Shown: positions 42,251 through 55,784, counted from the stretch's first letter. The stretch is 64,000 nucleotides of DNA from Chrysomallon squamiferum (GCA_012295275.1 CM022679.1:26998483-27062482), one strand, 5' to 3'. Notes: generated from the letters alone by a model not told the origin. A program made the numbers and translations.

Positions 42251-44440
42251 AGATATAGAGTATTAACATTTAGAATTTAACAAAAAAAGGTGGAGAAGAC
42301 AATCCTTTGTTTAATGTTTATGAAATACAGACAGACTATTAAAATTTAGAAAAAAAAGAAGTGAAAAACCCCAGAAAAGATAAATATTTACATTTGTCTG
42401 AGTAATTTAGAAACTGAAGCATCCTATAAATAGTGAATGTATTAAATGTATTTGGCAGAAAACCAAGAATGTGAACTGGGTTTATTTTTTATTTGTTATT
42501 AATATGTTTTGTTATTTAACAATCTGTATTAAAGTTACTATTAAAATAACTTTCTGGTGCCTGTTTGCAAACGATATGAATGTTAAGAATAAAATATGTT
42601 AAGAATAAACTATTGTTAGTTAAAATACTCCTGAATATCATACACTAAAGACTGTCATCTAAATAAGACACTTAACAAATAAGAACACATCTTTAAATAA
42701 CTGTTTGAAAAGAGAGATCTGCTGACAAGATCCCATCATATTGAAAGAAAATGTATTCAAATTTAAATACTCTAAGTAGATAGATAGATAGATATCTATA
42801 TATATATATATACATACATACATACACATATGTTTACCTATGGACTATGTTTATAAATAAATAGTTTACCCTAGAGACATGTATGTCCAGACAGGCATCA
42901 TAAAGTTGTGTTAAATAGTAACCTTTTCCCTTACAGCATAATATATTCAGTGTTACTGGTAACTTCACTGCAATATCCTAACAGTATTAATATTGGTTTG
43001 ATATCAAGCAATAGCATTTGTATTTACTCTTGGTTGTGTGTGTGTGTGACTGTGTGTGTGTGTTTACACATGTATTGTGTACAAAATTCATCTTTTGCCT
43101 CAGATTAAAGTCTCGCTAAATTCAGATATTGTTTGCTGATTCACCTCAAACAAGCTATTTCATGATAATTTCTGATAATTTTGAGTCTCTTATTTTAAAT
43201 TCTGATATTATCTGTTAATTCACCATTCACCTGAAATAGAATCTGACTTTCAGTTCTGATACAATCATTTATTTTGAGTTCTGATCCAGTTTACCAATTC
43301 ACCATTCACCTCAGATATCAGACAAAATCTCGTTTAAAATGATAATGTTTGATAATAATTCACCATGCACCTCAGTTAGACCTGTTATTTTTTTAACTCC
43401 TGATATTTTGTCAATTCACCATATCACCTCAGAAAAAGTCTCTCATTTTAACTATGATAGGCTGCCAGTTGACACACATTTCACATCTAAAACAGTTTTC
43501 CTACCATTTACTTACATTATAATCTGCATTGAATTGCTTTTATTATAATCTGTATTCACTTGTATTTGAAAATTATAATCACTATTTACTTATGTTAAGA
43601 TTTGCATTCACTTGTATTTAAAAATTATAATCACTATTTACTTATATTATACACTACTTCATGTCCAGTATTATTATACATTGTGATCAAGTTATGATTT
43701 TTTAATGTTGTTTTTTTTTCTTGTAATAACTAATATATATTTATGTATTGATAGTTATTTGTCTTTAGTTGAATATGATGATATTCATAAAAAGGAACTG
43801 AATTCTGTGTAATAGTGTTTATTTTTAAGTAGCTGTATTTATTTTTTTATTAAATAAAGTCTGCTAAATTGATTGGAATTATTTGTAGCAATAATCATAT
43901 TGTTGTAGTAAGACCACTGTACCATCTTAAAATTATCCCACATTGTGATTTTGTACAAATTTCATGTGTGTTCAGGTCTTATGTCAATCTGGTATTGTTA
44001 TTTTTTCTCTTTTTTTTTTTTTAATTTATTTATTTTTTTTTTTTTTGGTATGCATTTGTAAATTGTCATTGTCAGTTCCAGTGGTATATGTATTGTGATA
44101 AATTCAAAATCAAAATTTTATTTTGTACAATTTTATCCCTATTTTTTTTTCTTCATATTTTAAAATGTATTTTTGTCAAATGTGACAGTTTCAAAGTAAT
44201 TCGACAGTATTAAACTAAAAAAGCAATATTTGTAATTATTTTAGTTAAGAGAAGATACAGTATTATATTTTTAATTGTTAAAAACCTGCATCATATCTTC
44301 AGGCATATTGTTTTAAATACATTATCTGCACTGATGAATGATCAAACTTCTGTAGAACATTTAAATAATAAAACCAGTAAGAAAGACAGCCTTTTCTTTT
44401 AAAAAAAATAATAATATCTTTCTGTGATTTGAACAGTTGA
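39481..44440. other. Intergenic AT-rich DNA with decayed tandem arrays
   Basis: No gene is supported. Tandem arrays: ~75-bp units with AATTTTGAGTTTGAACAATA at 40020-40260; ~50-bp units with AAGGGACACAACTCTTGT at 41150-41350; ~68-bp units with AATTCACCATTCACCTCAGA at 43085-43460. Simple repeats: (AT)n at 40203-40231, 41360-41385 and 42171-42245, and (AAT)n at 42089-42142. Confidence 0.6.
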
Positions 44441-44640
44441 CATTAGCAGAGTAACTGGCCTTTATGGACAAAAGAACCACATATTTCAAGGGATGTTGGT
44501 GAATTCATGCAGAGGAATGTTGTGATGCATTGAGAAATAGTTGTTGTGATTTCACCAGATCTACAAGGCTGCTATGCTGGTTGTATTTATCCAAATTTGA
44601 TACAGAAGTTATTTCATTGGTGAAGAAATGTTATAATAAA
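44441..44640 (+). other. Less AT-rich island, possible exon or UTR
   Basis: An acceptor-like TTTGAACAG at 44439 is followed by ~200 bases of balanced composition, with a short open stretch (VTGLYGQKNHIFQGMLVNSC) before a stop, then AATAAA near 44636 and 44693. It could be a distal 3' exon of CDKL2 or an old repeat; phase does not join either ending proposed for the last exon. Confidence 0.2.
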
Positions 44641-46588
44641 ATACCTCTTTTTACACTACCGAACCAGTACTGAAAGAATAATATGTAACTGAATAATAAA
44701 TACGTGTTTTATTTATAAATGTTGTTTCAGCTTGTTTTTATACCATTCAGTGAATTGCAATTTTGTTATTAGAAAAATAATAATGTTATTTATTAAATGC
44801 CTTTAAAAAGTATTAACAGATGTCATTCATGTAACTAACACTAATTAATACTGAATAGAAAAAATGATAATGTATTTATTAAATGTCTTAAAAATAAATA
44901 AATAAAATACTAACAGACTTCAATAATGTATCTTGATATTTTGATACTATATATATATATATATATATATAGTGTCAAAATACCAATACTATATATATAA
45001 ATATAAATATTAAATGCTTTGACAAAAATATTCTTTGAATTGTTATATTATTTATAATCAATAGAATGTTAATTATTAAATGTCAGTATTTATGAAGATC
45101 ACCTCTGTATTACAACCCACTGTGTATTGCAGTACTGCAGTTGGATAATGTTATTATGTCATACTGGGGTTTTTTATGTGCCTGACATAATGTGCCTCAT
45201 GTTCCTTTTTTTTTTTTTTTTTTTTTTTTTGTTAAATGTAAAGTTTTTAAAAGGTGCATGTTTGTAGTGTTACTATATAAAAAAATTGTCAATCAAAAAG
45301 TTAGAAAGGAATTAAAATGTTTTGAAGATTTATTTCAAATTGGAAATTTTGCATTTAGGTGCATGCCAAATGTAAAATAAAATGTAAAAGTTTAAGTAAA
45401 GTTGTTGTTTTGTGAATTCTGTTATTCCATTCAAACTAACTCTTTGAACTCTTATGTCCCAGCTTAGCAGTTCACATAATATTATTCCATGTCCCAGTGT
45501 ACACAAAAGATTCCTCATTATTAAAAGATTGTAGAGTTTGGCCAGATATGCTAACTACTGTATTGATCTGTGTGTCTGCTTTCTTCTGTTAATTTGCCAG
45601 AATTAAAAGGATTTAATATATTAACAAAAGAGAACATGATGACGTATTTGTACATTTTAATATCAGTAGAAAATGGCAAAAATAATGCTATATTCAGTCA
45701 AGAACACAAACAGGTTCATATACAACAAAAGCTGACAAAACCATACAAGTGTTGATAATGATTATGATGAACATAACAAATATCAAAAACAACAAAAATA
45801 AATTCATAGAAAAAAACTTCACAATCTTATTATTAACATAATTACAACTCGGTGGATTAAAAAAATAATGTTTGTAAAAGTTTTATATAAAAGTACTGTT
45901 AATTGACATTATAACACTGCAGACAAAAATAACATCATTAAACAATTTTTTTTAGACTAAACATTTAAAATGTGGTCCCATTATCAGCATTTAAAATAAA
46001 TAAATAAATAAATAAAGTTACAAAAATAAAATTTTAAAAACAATGAGGAAAAAAAAAATTCAATTGAAGTCCATGGCAAAAATATAAATTGCAGTGATGA
46101 ATCAAAATTTTTTGTTTTCTACAGCATGAACAGTCTTTACCAGCAGATTCTGGTTTTTTATTGATAAGATATTATAAATACAGACAATAATAACAAAAAT
46201 GATCTAGATTATATATCATTGGAGAGTTGTTAGATAAGATCATATCAGATGTAGTAGGTGGATATAGGTATCCACAGGATCAGAGAGAGGGAATGAGTAC
46301 AGATTTGTGTATTTTTTTCAGGTAGCTGGGTGAGTGGGTATAAATATGCAGATCATAAATATTGTATGTAAATACTTTGAAAACCTTTCGAAAACATGTT
46401 TCTATTAATTATTAACGATTTTGGAATTTACACAAGTTTATCAAACTAAACAGTGAATTCTGATTTAATCCAACAGAATGTTATTTGAATTATATTTCAG
46501 AGATCCAATTTTTATAAGTTTTGAGATTGATGAATTTGAAAAAAAAAAAAAAAATTAATAAAAATTAAATAAATAAATAAATTAATTA

Positions 46589-46634
<46 letters not shown>

Positions 46635-46701
46635 TCAACACATAATAACAATAATAAACAATAATAATAAATAATAATAATAATTAGTAAGAATTCATCT
46701 G

Positions 46702-46740
<39 letters not shown>

Positions 46741-49050
46741 CAATTTGTTTGTGTATGTTTGTACATGTATGAATGCTTTTATTCGGCTGTGTTAATATTT
46801 CAAAGAACACAGATTTATCACAATATAGCCAGCATTTGATTTAAAATACCAAGTGAGTAACTGTCAGTAATTAAATTTTGATTTTTAGATTTTATGTAAA
46901 ACAGATATTAAAGACAATTAAACATACATTTATAAAACTCAAATTGTCTGCTAGTATTATAACTGCAATCTAACATTCATCCATTTGTCTTTCTCTCTCT
47001 CATTTACATTTTGTCATGTTGTCTGCAATATATCAAAAAATGCTTTACATTTACAAGTATGATACTTTTAAATACATCTTACATTTGTAACTAAAGTTTA
47101 GAAATTACAGAAGTACACTAAGAAATGTATTACATGTATAAATGATATTTTCTCAAAATTACATTTGTTATTGAATTACAAAAACTATAAAATGAATTAT
47201 ATTTGTAACTTAATTGTAATAACTGAAAAATGCAGAACATTATAATAACTGTAAAACTAATTACATTAATAACCTTCAAATGCAGTAACTAATGATAACA
47301 TCTTTATAAATAAAAATTAGACAACAACAAAACTATTATTTGGAATAGAATTGTAATAACAACAAAATTTATTACATATTACATGATAATAATTGAAGTA
47401 ACTGCAAAAATTGTAAATACATTGTTAAAAAAAAATTTGTTAAAAGTTTTAAAGAATTAAAGTTACAAGACAAAATCTGTATTTCTAAATGAAAAATACT
47501 ATTATTACCACTTGTCAAAAAAAGTACAAAAAATAAAGAAATAATAAAAATTCAATAGTTTTAAAGATTCAGAGATCAATGCAAAATATGGCCACAGAAT
47601 TAATTAACATGATTAAAAGCAAAATATTACTTCTGAAACAGCAGTTGCATAACATACACACACACACACACACACACATAAAAGTTAAAAATATTTACCC
47701 ATTTTATTGAGAAATTTGCCATTTCACACATACACACACACCAGTTTTATTTAACAGATGAATGAACTTATTTGAATGAAGCTGAAAGGAGAGTAACCTG
47801 AAATTAAAACAAAACACAGGGAAACTTAGTTGCTGTAGATGAAATTCTGAGAGTGGGGCTTGAGGGTGAATACACTGATATAGTTCAAGAAGCACCGATG
47901 TAAACCATTTAAAAAATTTATAATATATTTACAGTATCAAAAAGGTTTTTGAAAAAATAAAAAATAAAAAAATAAAAAATTCTTTTTAATTTTTTTTTTT
48001 TCAAAGTTATAGGATAAATAAAATAAACAAATCAAAGTTGTCATTAAATTTTATTTTATTGGAAATTTTATTTACAATAAATTTGGCTTTTTAAAAAATT
48101 TTAAATTTAATTTACTTAGTTTAATTTTTAATTCATTTTATTTACATAAAACATTAACAGGTGGGAGTGGGTATGGACTAGACTTCCTTGCTAGAGTAAA
48201 AATATATATATATATTTTCTACAAAATTAATGTTTCTGCCAGTGTAATTATGAATCAAGCAATTTTACATTTGTTTTAATTTCTGTGTCAGTGTTTATGT
48301 GTGTGTCTGCAGACAGAACAGCAACAGACAGAAATATTCACAAAACAAACTAACAACATATATTTACTTCTTCAAGCAAATTATATAAAATCCAGAATGT
48401 TTTTAGTGTGATATGTTTGGCTGACAGGAACAAATATATATATATATATATATAAAATTAATTTAAAAAAAAACAATACGACAACAGATGAACACACATC
48501 ATAAGATCACTGAACTATTATTTGATTAAATGCCAAAAATGTTCCATACTCATAATTTAAAAAACCAATTCTATTGCTGTAGTTTTTAAAAAGAACAAAA
48601 AGTTATGCTATTAATTTAAAAAAAGAAAAGAAGTAATGCTGTTAATTTAAAAAATTTAAAATTACAATTCACAACCTTGCTAACCAAAATGGAACAAATT
48701 GATTAACTAACAAGGAAGATAATATTTTGCATATTATTTTTTTTTAGCTGCCATTTGTTTTTCTGTTATATTTCAAATTTAAACAAAACTATAAAAATAA
48801 ATTACATGTATTTTAATAAACTGAAAGAAAAAACATGTTATCAGTTTGCAGTAACAGCCATATTAGATTGCTTTCAGAAAAATACAGTTTTTTTTTTTTT
48901 TTTTTTTTTCTCTCTATAGTTTTTTAATTTATATTTTATTTATTTACTTGTCTACTTATTTACTTAATTACTTATTTTTGTTGTTGTTGTTATTATTGCT
49001 AATACCACAATCATTATTCTTCTTCTTATTATTATTTTTATACATTTTTT
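44641..49050. other. Intergenic AT-rich DNA
   Basis: No gene recognised. It contains an (AT)-cored palindrome at 44937-44982, poly-T at 45206-45230, (AAT)n and (AT)n blocks at 46590-46735, and (AC)n at 47656-47678. Loosely repeated ATTACAxxTGTAATAAC-like words occur around 47090-47400. Confidence 0.55.
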
Positions 49051-49055
49051 TCAAT

Positions 49056-49227
49056 TTCCATGTTTGCTTTTGTTGTAACTTATTAATAGGTCATTTCAGT
49101 ATTTAAAAGTTGCTAAATATGTAAATTATGAACAGATTATATGAAAAGAAAAAGAAAAATGAAGAAACAAAATGGGTCTGTATCATTTTAAAGCTTAGAT
49201 TTTTCTAAATGTGAATATTCCATATAA
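49056..49227 (+). repeat. Dispersed repeat copy 1 of 2
   Basis: About 170 bp beginning TTCCATGTTTGCTTTTGTTG and containing AACTTATTAATAGGTCATTT, CAGTATTTAAAA and CTGTATCATTTTAAAGCTTA. A closely similar copy lies at 53681-53862 in the same orientation, inside an SH2D4 intron. No terminal repeats or coding capacity are visible. Confidence 0.8.
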
Positions 49228-49850
49228 AAAAAAATAAAATAAAAAAATAAACAATTAAAAAAAATAATAATAAACAATAAAAAAATATATATATTTTTGA
49301 GTGAATTAAAATCTTGAAGGAGTAATTAACATTTTAAAATTCATTTTGAACCTGCAATAATTAGTACAGATAAATACATGCAATACTAAAAAAAAAAAAA
49401 AACTATTTGAAATGCACCTTAAAAACATGTTATTATTATTATTATTATTTTAAATAAGAAAAAGAAACAAAAAGGGATACAGTTCATAAATTAAGTATAA
49501 ATGCTGCAGTTGCATAGTATGTATAAAACTGAAAATACCCCTCCAGATTTATCAAGTTGATTTTTTTACATATCCCAAACATTCTCATAATTATTAAACA
49601 TAATATTAAGAATCCAGAACACATATATAAAATAGATATTGATGAATCATGTAACAAGACACAATAAACAGAACACGTGCAATACATAACGAATGCATTA
49701 TTTTCATCATGCATAACATATACAACATCTGTAAAACATCTTTTCAGTGTATGTTTTATAAAAATATAGTAGCACATAACATATACAGATGTTTATAAAA
49801 AAAAATGTTGCACATCACACACAAACACATAGATTATAATACAAACATAA

Positions 49851-49918
49851 AATCTCACAAATGTTATGTTAAATGTGAAGAAATATTTCTTCATGTTTAA
49901 TGTAACATTTGTGAGATT
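49851..49918. repeat. 68-bp near-perfect palindrome
   Basis: Two 34-bp arms with no spacer. The left arm begins AATCTCACAAATGTTATG and the right arm is its inverse with four differences. All four are TG in one arm where the other reads CA, at two places, so in RNA each would be a G-U pair. It lies ~1.5 kb beyond the SH2D4 stop. Confidence 0.9.
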
Positions 49919-51414
49919 GGCTATAACATATTAGTCAGGTTTGTGCATGTGTGTGTGTGTGTGTGTGCGTGTGCAGTTGTGTGCACACACAGATACATGA
50001 AAAGATTCACTGTTACAAACTCTTTTTAAATGTAATTATATGTGTAAGTCTTTGAATACATTGCTACATCCTGTAGATATTTTTGTCAGAAGGACGAACC
50101 CAAGCTGGTGAAAAAAACTGTTTTAAATTATTTTCCTTTCTGCATCTGTAATTCAACATCCTCAATTACTACAGGGTCAAAGTATTAGTGAGAGAGCAGA
50201 TTATCCAATGAGGTGTTAGTTTACAAATGCAGTTGCTGATTATCCAATCATAATTGTAGTTAGAATGAAGGAAAATAATGTAAGGTTATAAAAAGAAAAA
50301 ACAGCCAATCAATAACCTTGTTACATAAACAAGTTTTGATTGGCTGCTAATTTGTTTCACTTCTGCTTCAAAGAATTTTTATTTTTTTTAATAAATAAAA
50401 ACAAAAAATCGTAAATTATTATAATTTTTTGTTTGTTTTTTAAATAGATAATAATGGAAAAAAAAATAAAAGATACAATTTTATTAAATTTTTGGTATTA
50501 TTATGTTTAAAATATACCACAGAAACAATGTAATTGGTCTTGTATATAATTATTTTTTTATTATTATTATTATTTTTATAATTGATTACAAAATACAGAT
50601 TATTACTTTGTCATGTACGTAAGTGACAAACTGTTAGTTATAAAATATGTAAAAAAAATAGTTAGTCACAATTTACATTTGTATCACAATTCACTATGAA
50701 CCATCAAACCATTTTTTTCCAACAAACAAAAACATAGAAAAATATAATACAAATATTTTAAAAACAATAAACATTTTTTTTACATAGTTGTTATAAAATT
50801 CCCATTCACAACAATCATAGGTTTGAATCAGTATTTGTAAATTTATGTATCTATAGAAATTTTTTTTTTCATTTTGTTTTTAAAACTTTATTCCATCTTG
50901 GGACTGGACATTTTGTGACATGAATAATTTATGATAACATAATCTAGACAACTGTTTCATTCTATTAAATTATAAGTAGTTTTTATTATTATTTTATTAT
51001 TATTACTACTATCTGAAATTCCAGTCTGATGGGGAAAAAAAAATCACATCTTTTTGACCATTAGTAATACATTTATCTCCCTTACATCTCAGTTTTCAGA
51101 TTTCTAATAATATTTTCCAATTGTTAGTATTATTTTTATTTCGTAACATAAAAATTATAATAACCACTTGAAAATATTATAATAAAATTTAAAAGAAAAT
51201 ATATCTTACTACATCAATAGTTGGATATATATAAAAAAAACTAAAAAAAAAAACAAACCATTTTCTTGCATTTTGCATAGAAAAATATCACAAACTGACA
51301 TAAGTAATACTTTCCAAATGTTACTATTTTTTTTGAGTGGTAAACATCAGGCAGGTTGCAAGGCATTATCTCCATGTTGCAGTGTTAGCAGCTCGGTTTG
51401 GCACTTTCTCCATG
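49919..51414. other. SH2D4 3' flank / 3' UTR
   Basis: AT-rich DNA downstream of SH2D4, with (TG)n at 49948-49967. Near 51370-51414, immediately after the stop on the minus strand, composition is balanced as in a 3' UTR. No other gene recognised. Confidence 0.45.
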
Positions 51415-51534
51415 CTACAATACTGAATGTTCAGTCTTAGCTTCATGAAGTAATTCCCAGTAGTCAGGTGGTTCGCACTCCTGACGACATGGGAAGTCCA
51501 GCTTTTCATCACCCCTGATTGCAAGTGGGGTGTC
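51415..51534 (-). CDS. SH2D4: SH2D4 last coding exon
   Basis: Minus-strand acceptor ttgttccag at 51535, stop TAG at 51417-51415; 120 bases, phase 0. It encodes DTPLAIRGDEKLDFPCRQEC, then EPPDYWELLHE and a short tail. This finishes the SH2 domain: the final strand with FPC and the PDYxELL ending match vertebrate SH2D4A/B (YPCG ... PDYLELF). The protein ends 12 residues beyond that motif. Confidence 0.95.
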   Translation of the reverse strand, partial: DTPLAIRGDEKLDFPCRQECEPPDYWELLHEAKTEHSVL

Positions 51535-51902
51535 CTGGAACAAAATCGCAATGTTTTAGCACCAAACCAAAATTTGCTGGTATTAAAGACTTGGACAGTC
51601 CTGACACAAAACATCTATCTAGTCATTTATTTGTATGGAAAGTTGTCTTTATTTCAAAAAAAACAAAAATAAAATTAAAAAAAAAAGGAAAAAGATTTAT
51701 TTAACACCTGAAAAATTAGCATTATTTGCAACTCTGGTGTTGTAGGTAAATGTATTAATATATTTTTATTTTATGATTCTGAAAATTATTTTTAGTTCTA
51801 TATTACTATGGTATCCTTAATTAATTAAAATTTATGAATATTTTTATAACCAGATTTTACTGTTAAATTGCTGGTAAAATAAACATAATATTATTCGATT
51901 TA

Positions 51903-52610
<708 letters not shown>

Positions 52611-52642
52611 TACTTTTGATACTGGCCCATTAATAAAATTTA

Positions 52643-52686
<44 letters not shown>

Positions 52687-52784
52687 GACAACATACACAT
52701 ACACAGTATCACATAAGACAACACACAAAGATAATATACACATACAAAGACACACACACACACAGACACAACATACAAACAGAC

Positions 52785-52830
<46 letters not shown>
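52643..52830. repeat. (CA)n microsatellite complex
   Basis: Two (CA)n blocks (52643-52680 and 52787-52830) separated by interrupted CA-rich sequence. It lies in the SH2D4 intron between the SH2 exon and the preceding one. Confidence 0.9.
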
Positions 52831-52832
<2 letters not shown>

Positions 52833-52995
52833 CATACAAAGTTTTCTTATACAAACTTCATAAACATTAACATTGATCATTTGAACAAAGCTTCAACTCA
52901 TATACAAAACAGAAGCACAAACTGAAAAAACAACCCAAAAACGTCAAAAACCCAACATGACACAGTCTGTTTTGGTTATTTGCAATGGATCTCAC

Positions 52996-53156
52996 CGTGA
53001 AACCATGGTGCTATTTGTCCTGCCTGGTTCAGATGAGGACCGCGTGGCTTCTCTTCTTCCTGGAACCACTTGACAACTGCAGCTCGGTTCGGGGGTCTCA
53101 GTGGCCGATTTGTCGCCGGGAGTTTTATTGTGTTGTTTGGTCCCACAAGGTGCTCC
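52996..53156 (-). CDS. SH2D4: SH2D4 exon 8 (linker and start of SH2)
   Basis: Minus-strand acceptor atatatcag, donor gtgaga; 161 bases, phase 2 to 1. It encodes EHLVGPNNTIKLPATNRPLR, a Pro/Arg-rich linker, then VVKWFQEEEKPRG and ends IAPWFHG. APWFHGI is the invariant start of the SH2D4 SH2 domain. IIRWFKEEQLP in human SH2D4A matches VVKWFQEEEKP here. Confidence 0.96.
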
Positions 53157-53384
53157 CTGATATATTGAAATAAAACTTTAAAACTCTTTTAAAATATTAA
53201 AAATATAAAAAAATAAATAAATAAATAAAGAAATAAAGAAAAAAAAAAGAAAAACAGAAAACAAGAGTATAAGACTTAAGTGAAAAATAAATGAAAGAAA
53301 AAAATAATGACACATACTACACACACACACACACACATATATATGTATATGTATATATAATATAAATACAAACATATAAACATA

Positions 53385-53421
<37 letters not shown>

Positions 53422-53995
53422 AATAATAAACATCATCATGATACAAATAATAAAAATAATAAAACAATTACAAAAAAAAAAAAAAGCCAAATACTTTTGA
53501 TAATAAAAAAACAAAAAGATAAACTCACTTTGTTAGGAGAAGTTTAGAGAGAAAACTTGATTTGCTTGGAACACAAATAATTTTCTATTAAATGGTTGTA
53601 TATGTTGGGAATCTTACACATACTTAGTGCCTAGAGGTAATCTGAGTCACTGGTTACATAACAATTTAATTTACTTCAGTTTCCATGCTTGCTTTTGTTG
53701 CAACTTATTAATAGGTCATTTCAGTATTTAAAAATTGCTAAATATATAAATTATGAACAGATTATATGAAAAGGAATAGAAAATGAAAAAGAAAAAAAGA
53801 AAAAAGAATCTGTATCATTTTAAAGCTTAAATTTCTCTGAATATGAATAATTCTACATGAAAAAAGGAAAAAGGGGTAGAGATAGTTTGAGTGAAAAGTT
53901 AAATAATAAATCTCATACATACTTAGAGGCAGAGATGATTTGGTACATACATACACACACACACACATACATACATACATACATACATACATACA

Positions 53996-54027
<32 letters not shown>

Positions 54028-54057
54028 CACACACTTAAGATACAAATTTACACGTAC
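53157..54057. other. SH2D4 intron with simple repeats and a dispersed repeat
   Basis: Contains (AAAT)n at 53208-53228 and 53387-53420, (AC)n at 53321-53337, and an (ACAT)n block at 53944-54023 that ends ~35 bases from the donor of exon 7. The dispersed repeat copy 2 lies at 53681-53862. Confidence 0.7.
53681..53862 (+). repeat. Dispersed repeat copy 2 of 2
   Basis: About 180 bp beginning TTCCATGCTTGCTTTTGTTG, matching the copy at 49056-49227 across its length with scattered substitutions and a longer A/G-rich stretch in the middle. Same orientation, 4.6 kb apart. Confidence 0.8.
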
Positions 54058-54214
54058 TTAGGGGGTAGGGGTGGTTTCTCTGTGCTGTGGTTTCGACAAA
54101 AGGCTCTTGCTGTCTGTATCAGTTGATTTGTTCGTCTCAGTGATTCTTTGTGTTCGTCTCTCGCTAGCTGGGCCATTTCTCTCCTCCTCTTCTCTGCTAT
54201 TTTGGCTTTCACCT
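54058..54214 (-). CDS. SH2D4: SH2D4 exon 7 (basic coiled coil and Pro-rich end)
   Basis: Minus-strand acceptor tttatgcag, donor gtacgt; 157 bases, phase 1 to 2. It encodes VKAKIAEKRRREMAQLARDE, then a helical stretch and TEKPPLPPK. The RPPLPPKP motif in human SH2D4A, a likely SH3 ligand, occupies the same place. Confidence 0.95.
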
Positions 54215-54391
54215 CTGCATAAACAAAATACAGGTTAATCCAGTTTCAACAAACGTGTTACGTAAAATGAACAAATGTATCTGTCATTTTCACCGCTCCC
54301 CATTTATCAGCTTGAAGAATCGGAAATGTTTGAATCTTTGTGTATGACTATAGCTGTCTTTTTGTGTATTTGGACAGGAATAATAATAATG

Positions 54392-54440
<49 letters not shown>

Positions 54441-55054
54441 CAACAATAATATTAATGTTAATGATAATAATAACAACAGTAATAACAGTAGTAGTGGTGG
54501 TAACTATAATAACAATAACAAAACAAAAAAAACTATAGCAATAACAATAATTATTATGATACAGTAAATCTTAGATTAATGGATCTCAATTCAGGGGAGC
54601 AAGTATCTAATGATGAGAAGAATAAGACTATTCTACCACTACTACTTTTACTACTATTACTACTACTACTACTACTATTACTACTACTGCTGCTGCTACT
54701 ACTACTACTACTACTACTGCTACTGCTACTATTAATGGTCTTAGTGACATTACCATTAGGTGTTGCTTATAAAAATAAATTAAAAATACACTGAGCAGTT
54801 GCCCAAAAAGACTTCTTTCTCTGAATTATCTCTGCCGACAATAAATTAATTAAACAAAAAAAATATATAATAATCATAACAGAATCAGTTACATGTGAAA
54901 AAAAAAAACAAAAAAAAACCCCAAATGCTTTCAGTAAAAAAACTAATAAATAAATAAAAAAAACGTATTAAATATATAAAAAATAATTATATATATATAA
55001 ATAAATAAAAGAATTAAATACATGATACAACAATAGAATAACCAAAATAAAAAC
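54215..55054. other. SH2D4 intron with trinucleotide tracts
   Basis: (AAT)n at about 54379-54435 and (ACT)n/(GCT)n at 54634-54730. The long translated Asn and Leu runs are products of these repeats and not genes. Confidence 0.8.
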
Positions 55055-55217
55055 CTTGCTCTTTCCAGCTCTGGTCGACTTCCACGCTGCTGCTGAGGGC
55101 AGCTATCTCTAACTGTCGGCGCATCTCCTTCCACTGAAAGTAAATCTCACTGCTTCGCCTGCGTTTCACCTGGTCCATCTTCGCCACCGACGTCCGTCTC
55201 AGAACATCCTGAGAAAC
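55055..55217 (-). CDS. SH2D4: SH2D4 exon 6 (coiled coil)
   Basis: Minus-strand acceptor actttccag; 163 bases, phase 0 to 1. It encodes VSQDVLRRTSVAKMDQVKRR, then RSSEIYFQWKEMRRQLEIAA and a Ser-rich end with SWKEQ. The charged helical region and SWKE match the SH2D4A middle (KSWKEDSEWQ). The donor is CAAG/GTTTTT, weaker than any other in the window, but phase and the next exon require it. Confidence 0.92.
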
Positions 55218-55228
55218 CTGGAAAGTGT

Positions 55229-55650
55229 TCATGTTACAGTAACAGTGGGTCGCTTTCTCATGTTACAGAAACAGTGGGTTGCTTTGTCGTGTTACAGTAA
55301 CAGTGGGTAGCTTTCTCATGTTACAGAAACAGTGGGTCGCTTTCTCGCGTTACAGAAACAGTGTGTCGGTTTGTCACGTTACAGTAAAGTTGGTCGCTTT
55401 CTCACATTACAGAAACAGTGGGTCGCTTTGTCGTGTTACAGAAACAGTGGGTCGCTTTCTCACGTTACAGTAACAGTGGGTCGCTTTCTCACGTTACAGA
55501 AACAGTGGGTAGCTTTCTCACGTTACAGAAACAGTGGGTCGCTTTCTCGCGTTACAGAAACAGTGGGTCGCTTTCTCGCGTTACAGAAACAGTGGGTCGT
55601 TTTCTCGCGTTTCTTTAAAACAGTGGGTAGCTTTTTTGCATTACAGAAAA
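55229..55650 (-). repeat. 29-bp minisatellite abutting the exon 6 acceptor
   Basis: On the + strand, units read GTTACAGAAACAGTGGGTCG and CTTTCTCAC; about 14 copies. The array ends about 13 bases before the exon 6 acceptor on the minus strand, so the sequence where the branch point should lie (CCCACTGTTACTGTAACATG) is the last repeat copy. No AG acceptor of the exon is copied. Confidence 0.9.
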
Positions 55651-55784
55651 ATTATATTTTCAAACAAATTAGTGAGTCTTTTACGTTTCTTTAAAATGTT
55701 CTTACGTTTTTGTGTTTTTTAAAATTATATTTTCAAAAAAATCTTCTTTAAGTAATTAATCCTCCAGTCACCACAATTTTATAT

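Noticed and set aside
49484-49777. 97-codon minus-strand open frame near the SH2D4 3' end
   Set aside because: AT-rich, no recognisable domain; SH2D4 already ends at 51415.
51519-51704. + strand open frame over the last SH2D4 exon
   Set aside because: It is antisense to the SH2 C-terminal coding exon, whose protein match and phase are clear.
54275-54794. Asn-, Ile- and Leu-run open frames
   Set aside because: They translate trinucleotide repeats in the SH2D4 intron.
55279-55722. Open frames with repeated VGRFLALQKQW peptide as a repeat protein
   Set aside because: They come from the 29-bp intronic array in all three frames (29 is not a multiple of 3) and lie antisense to the spliced gene.
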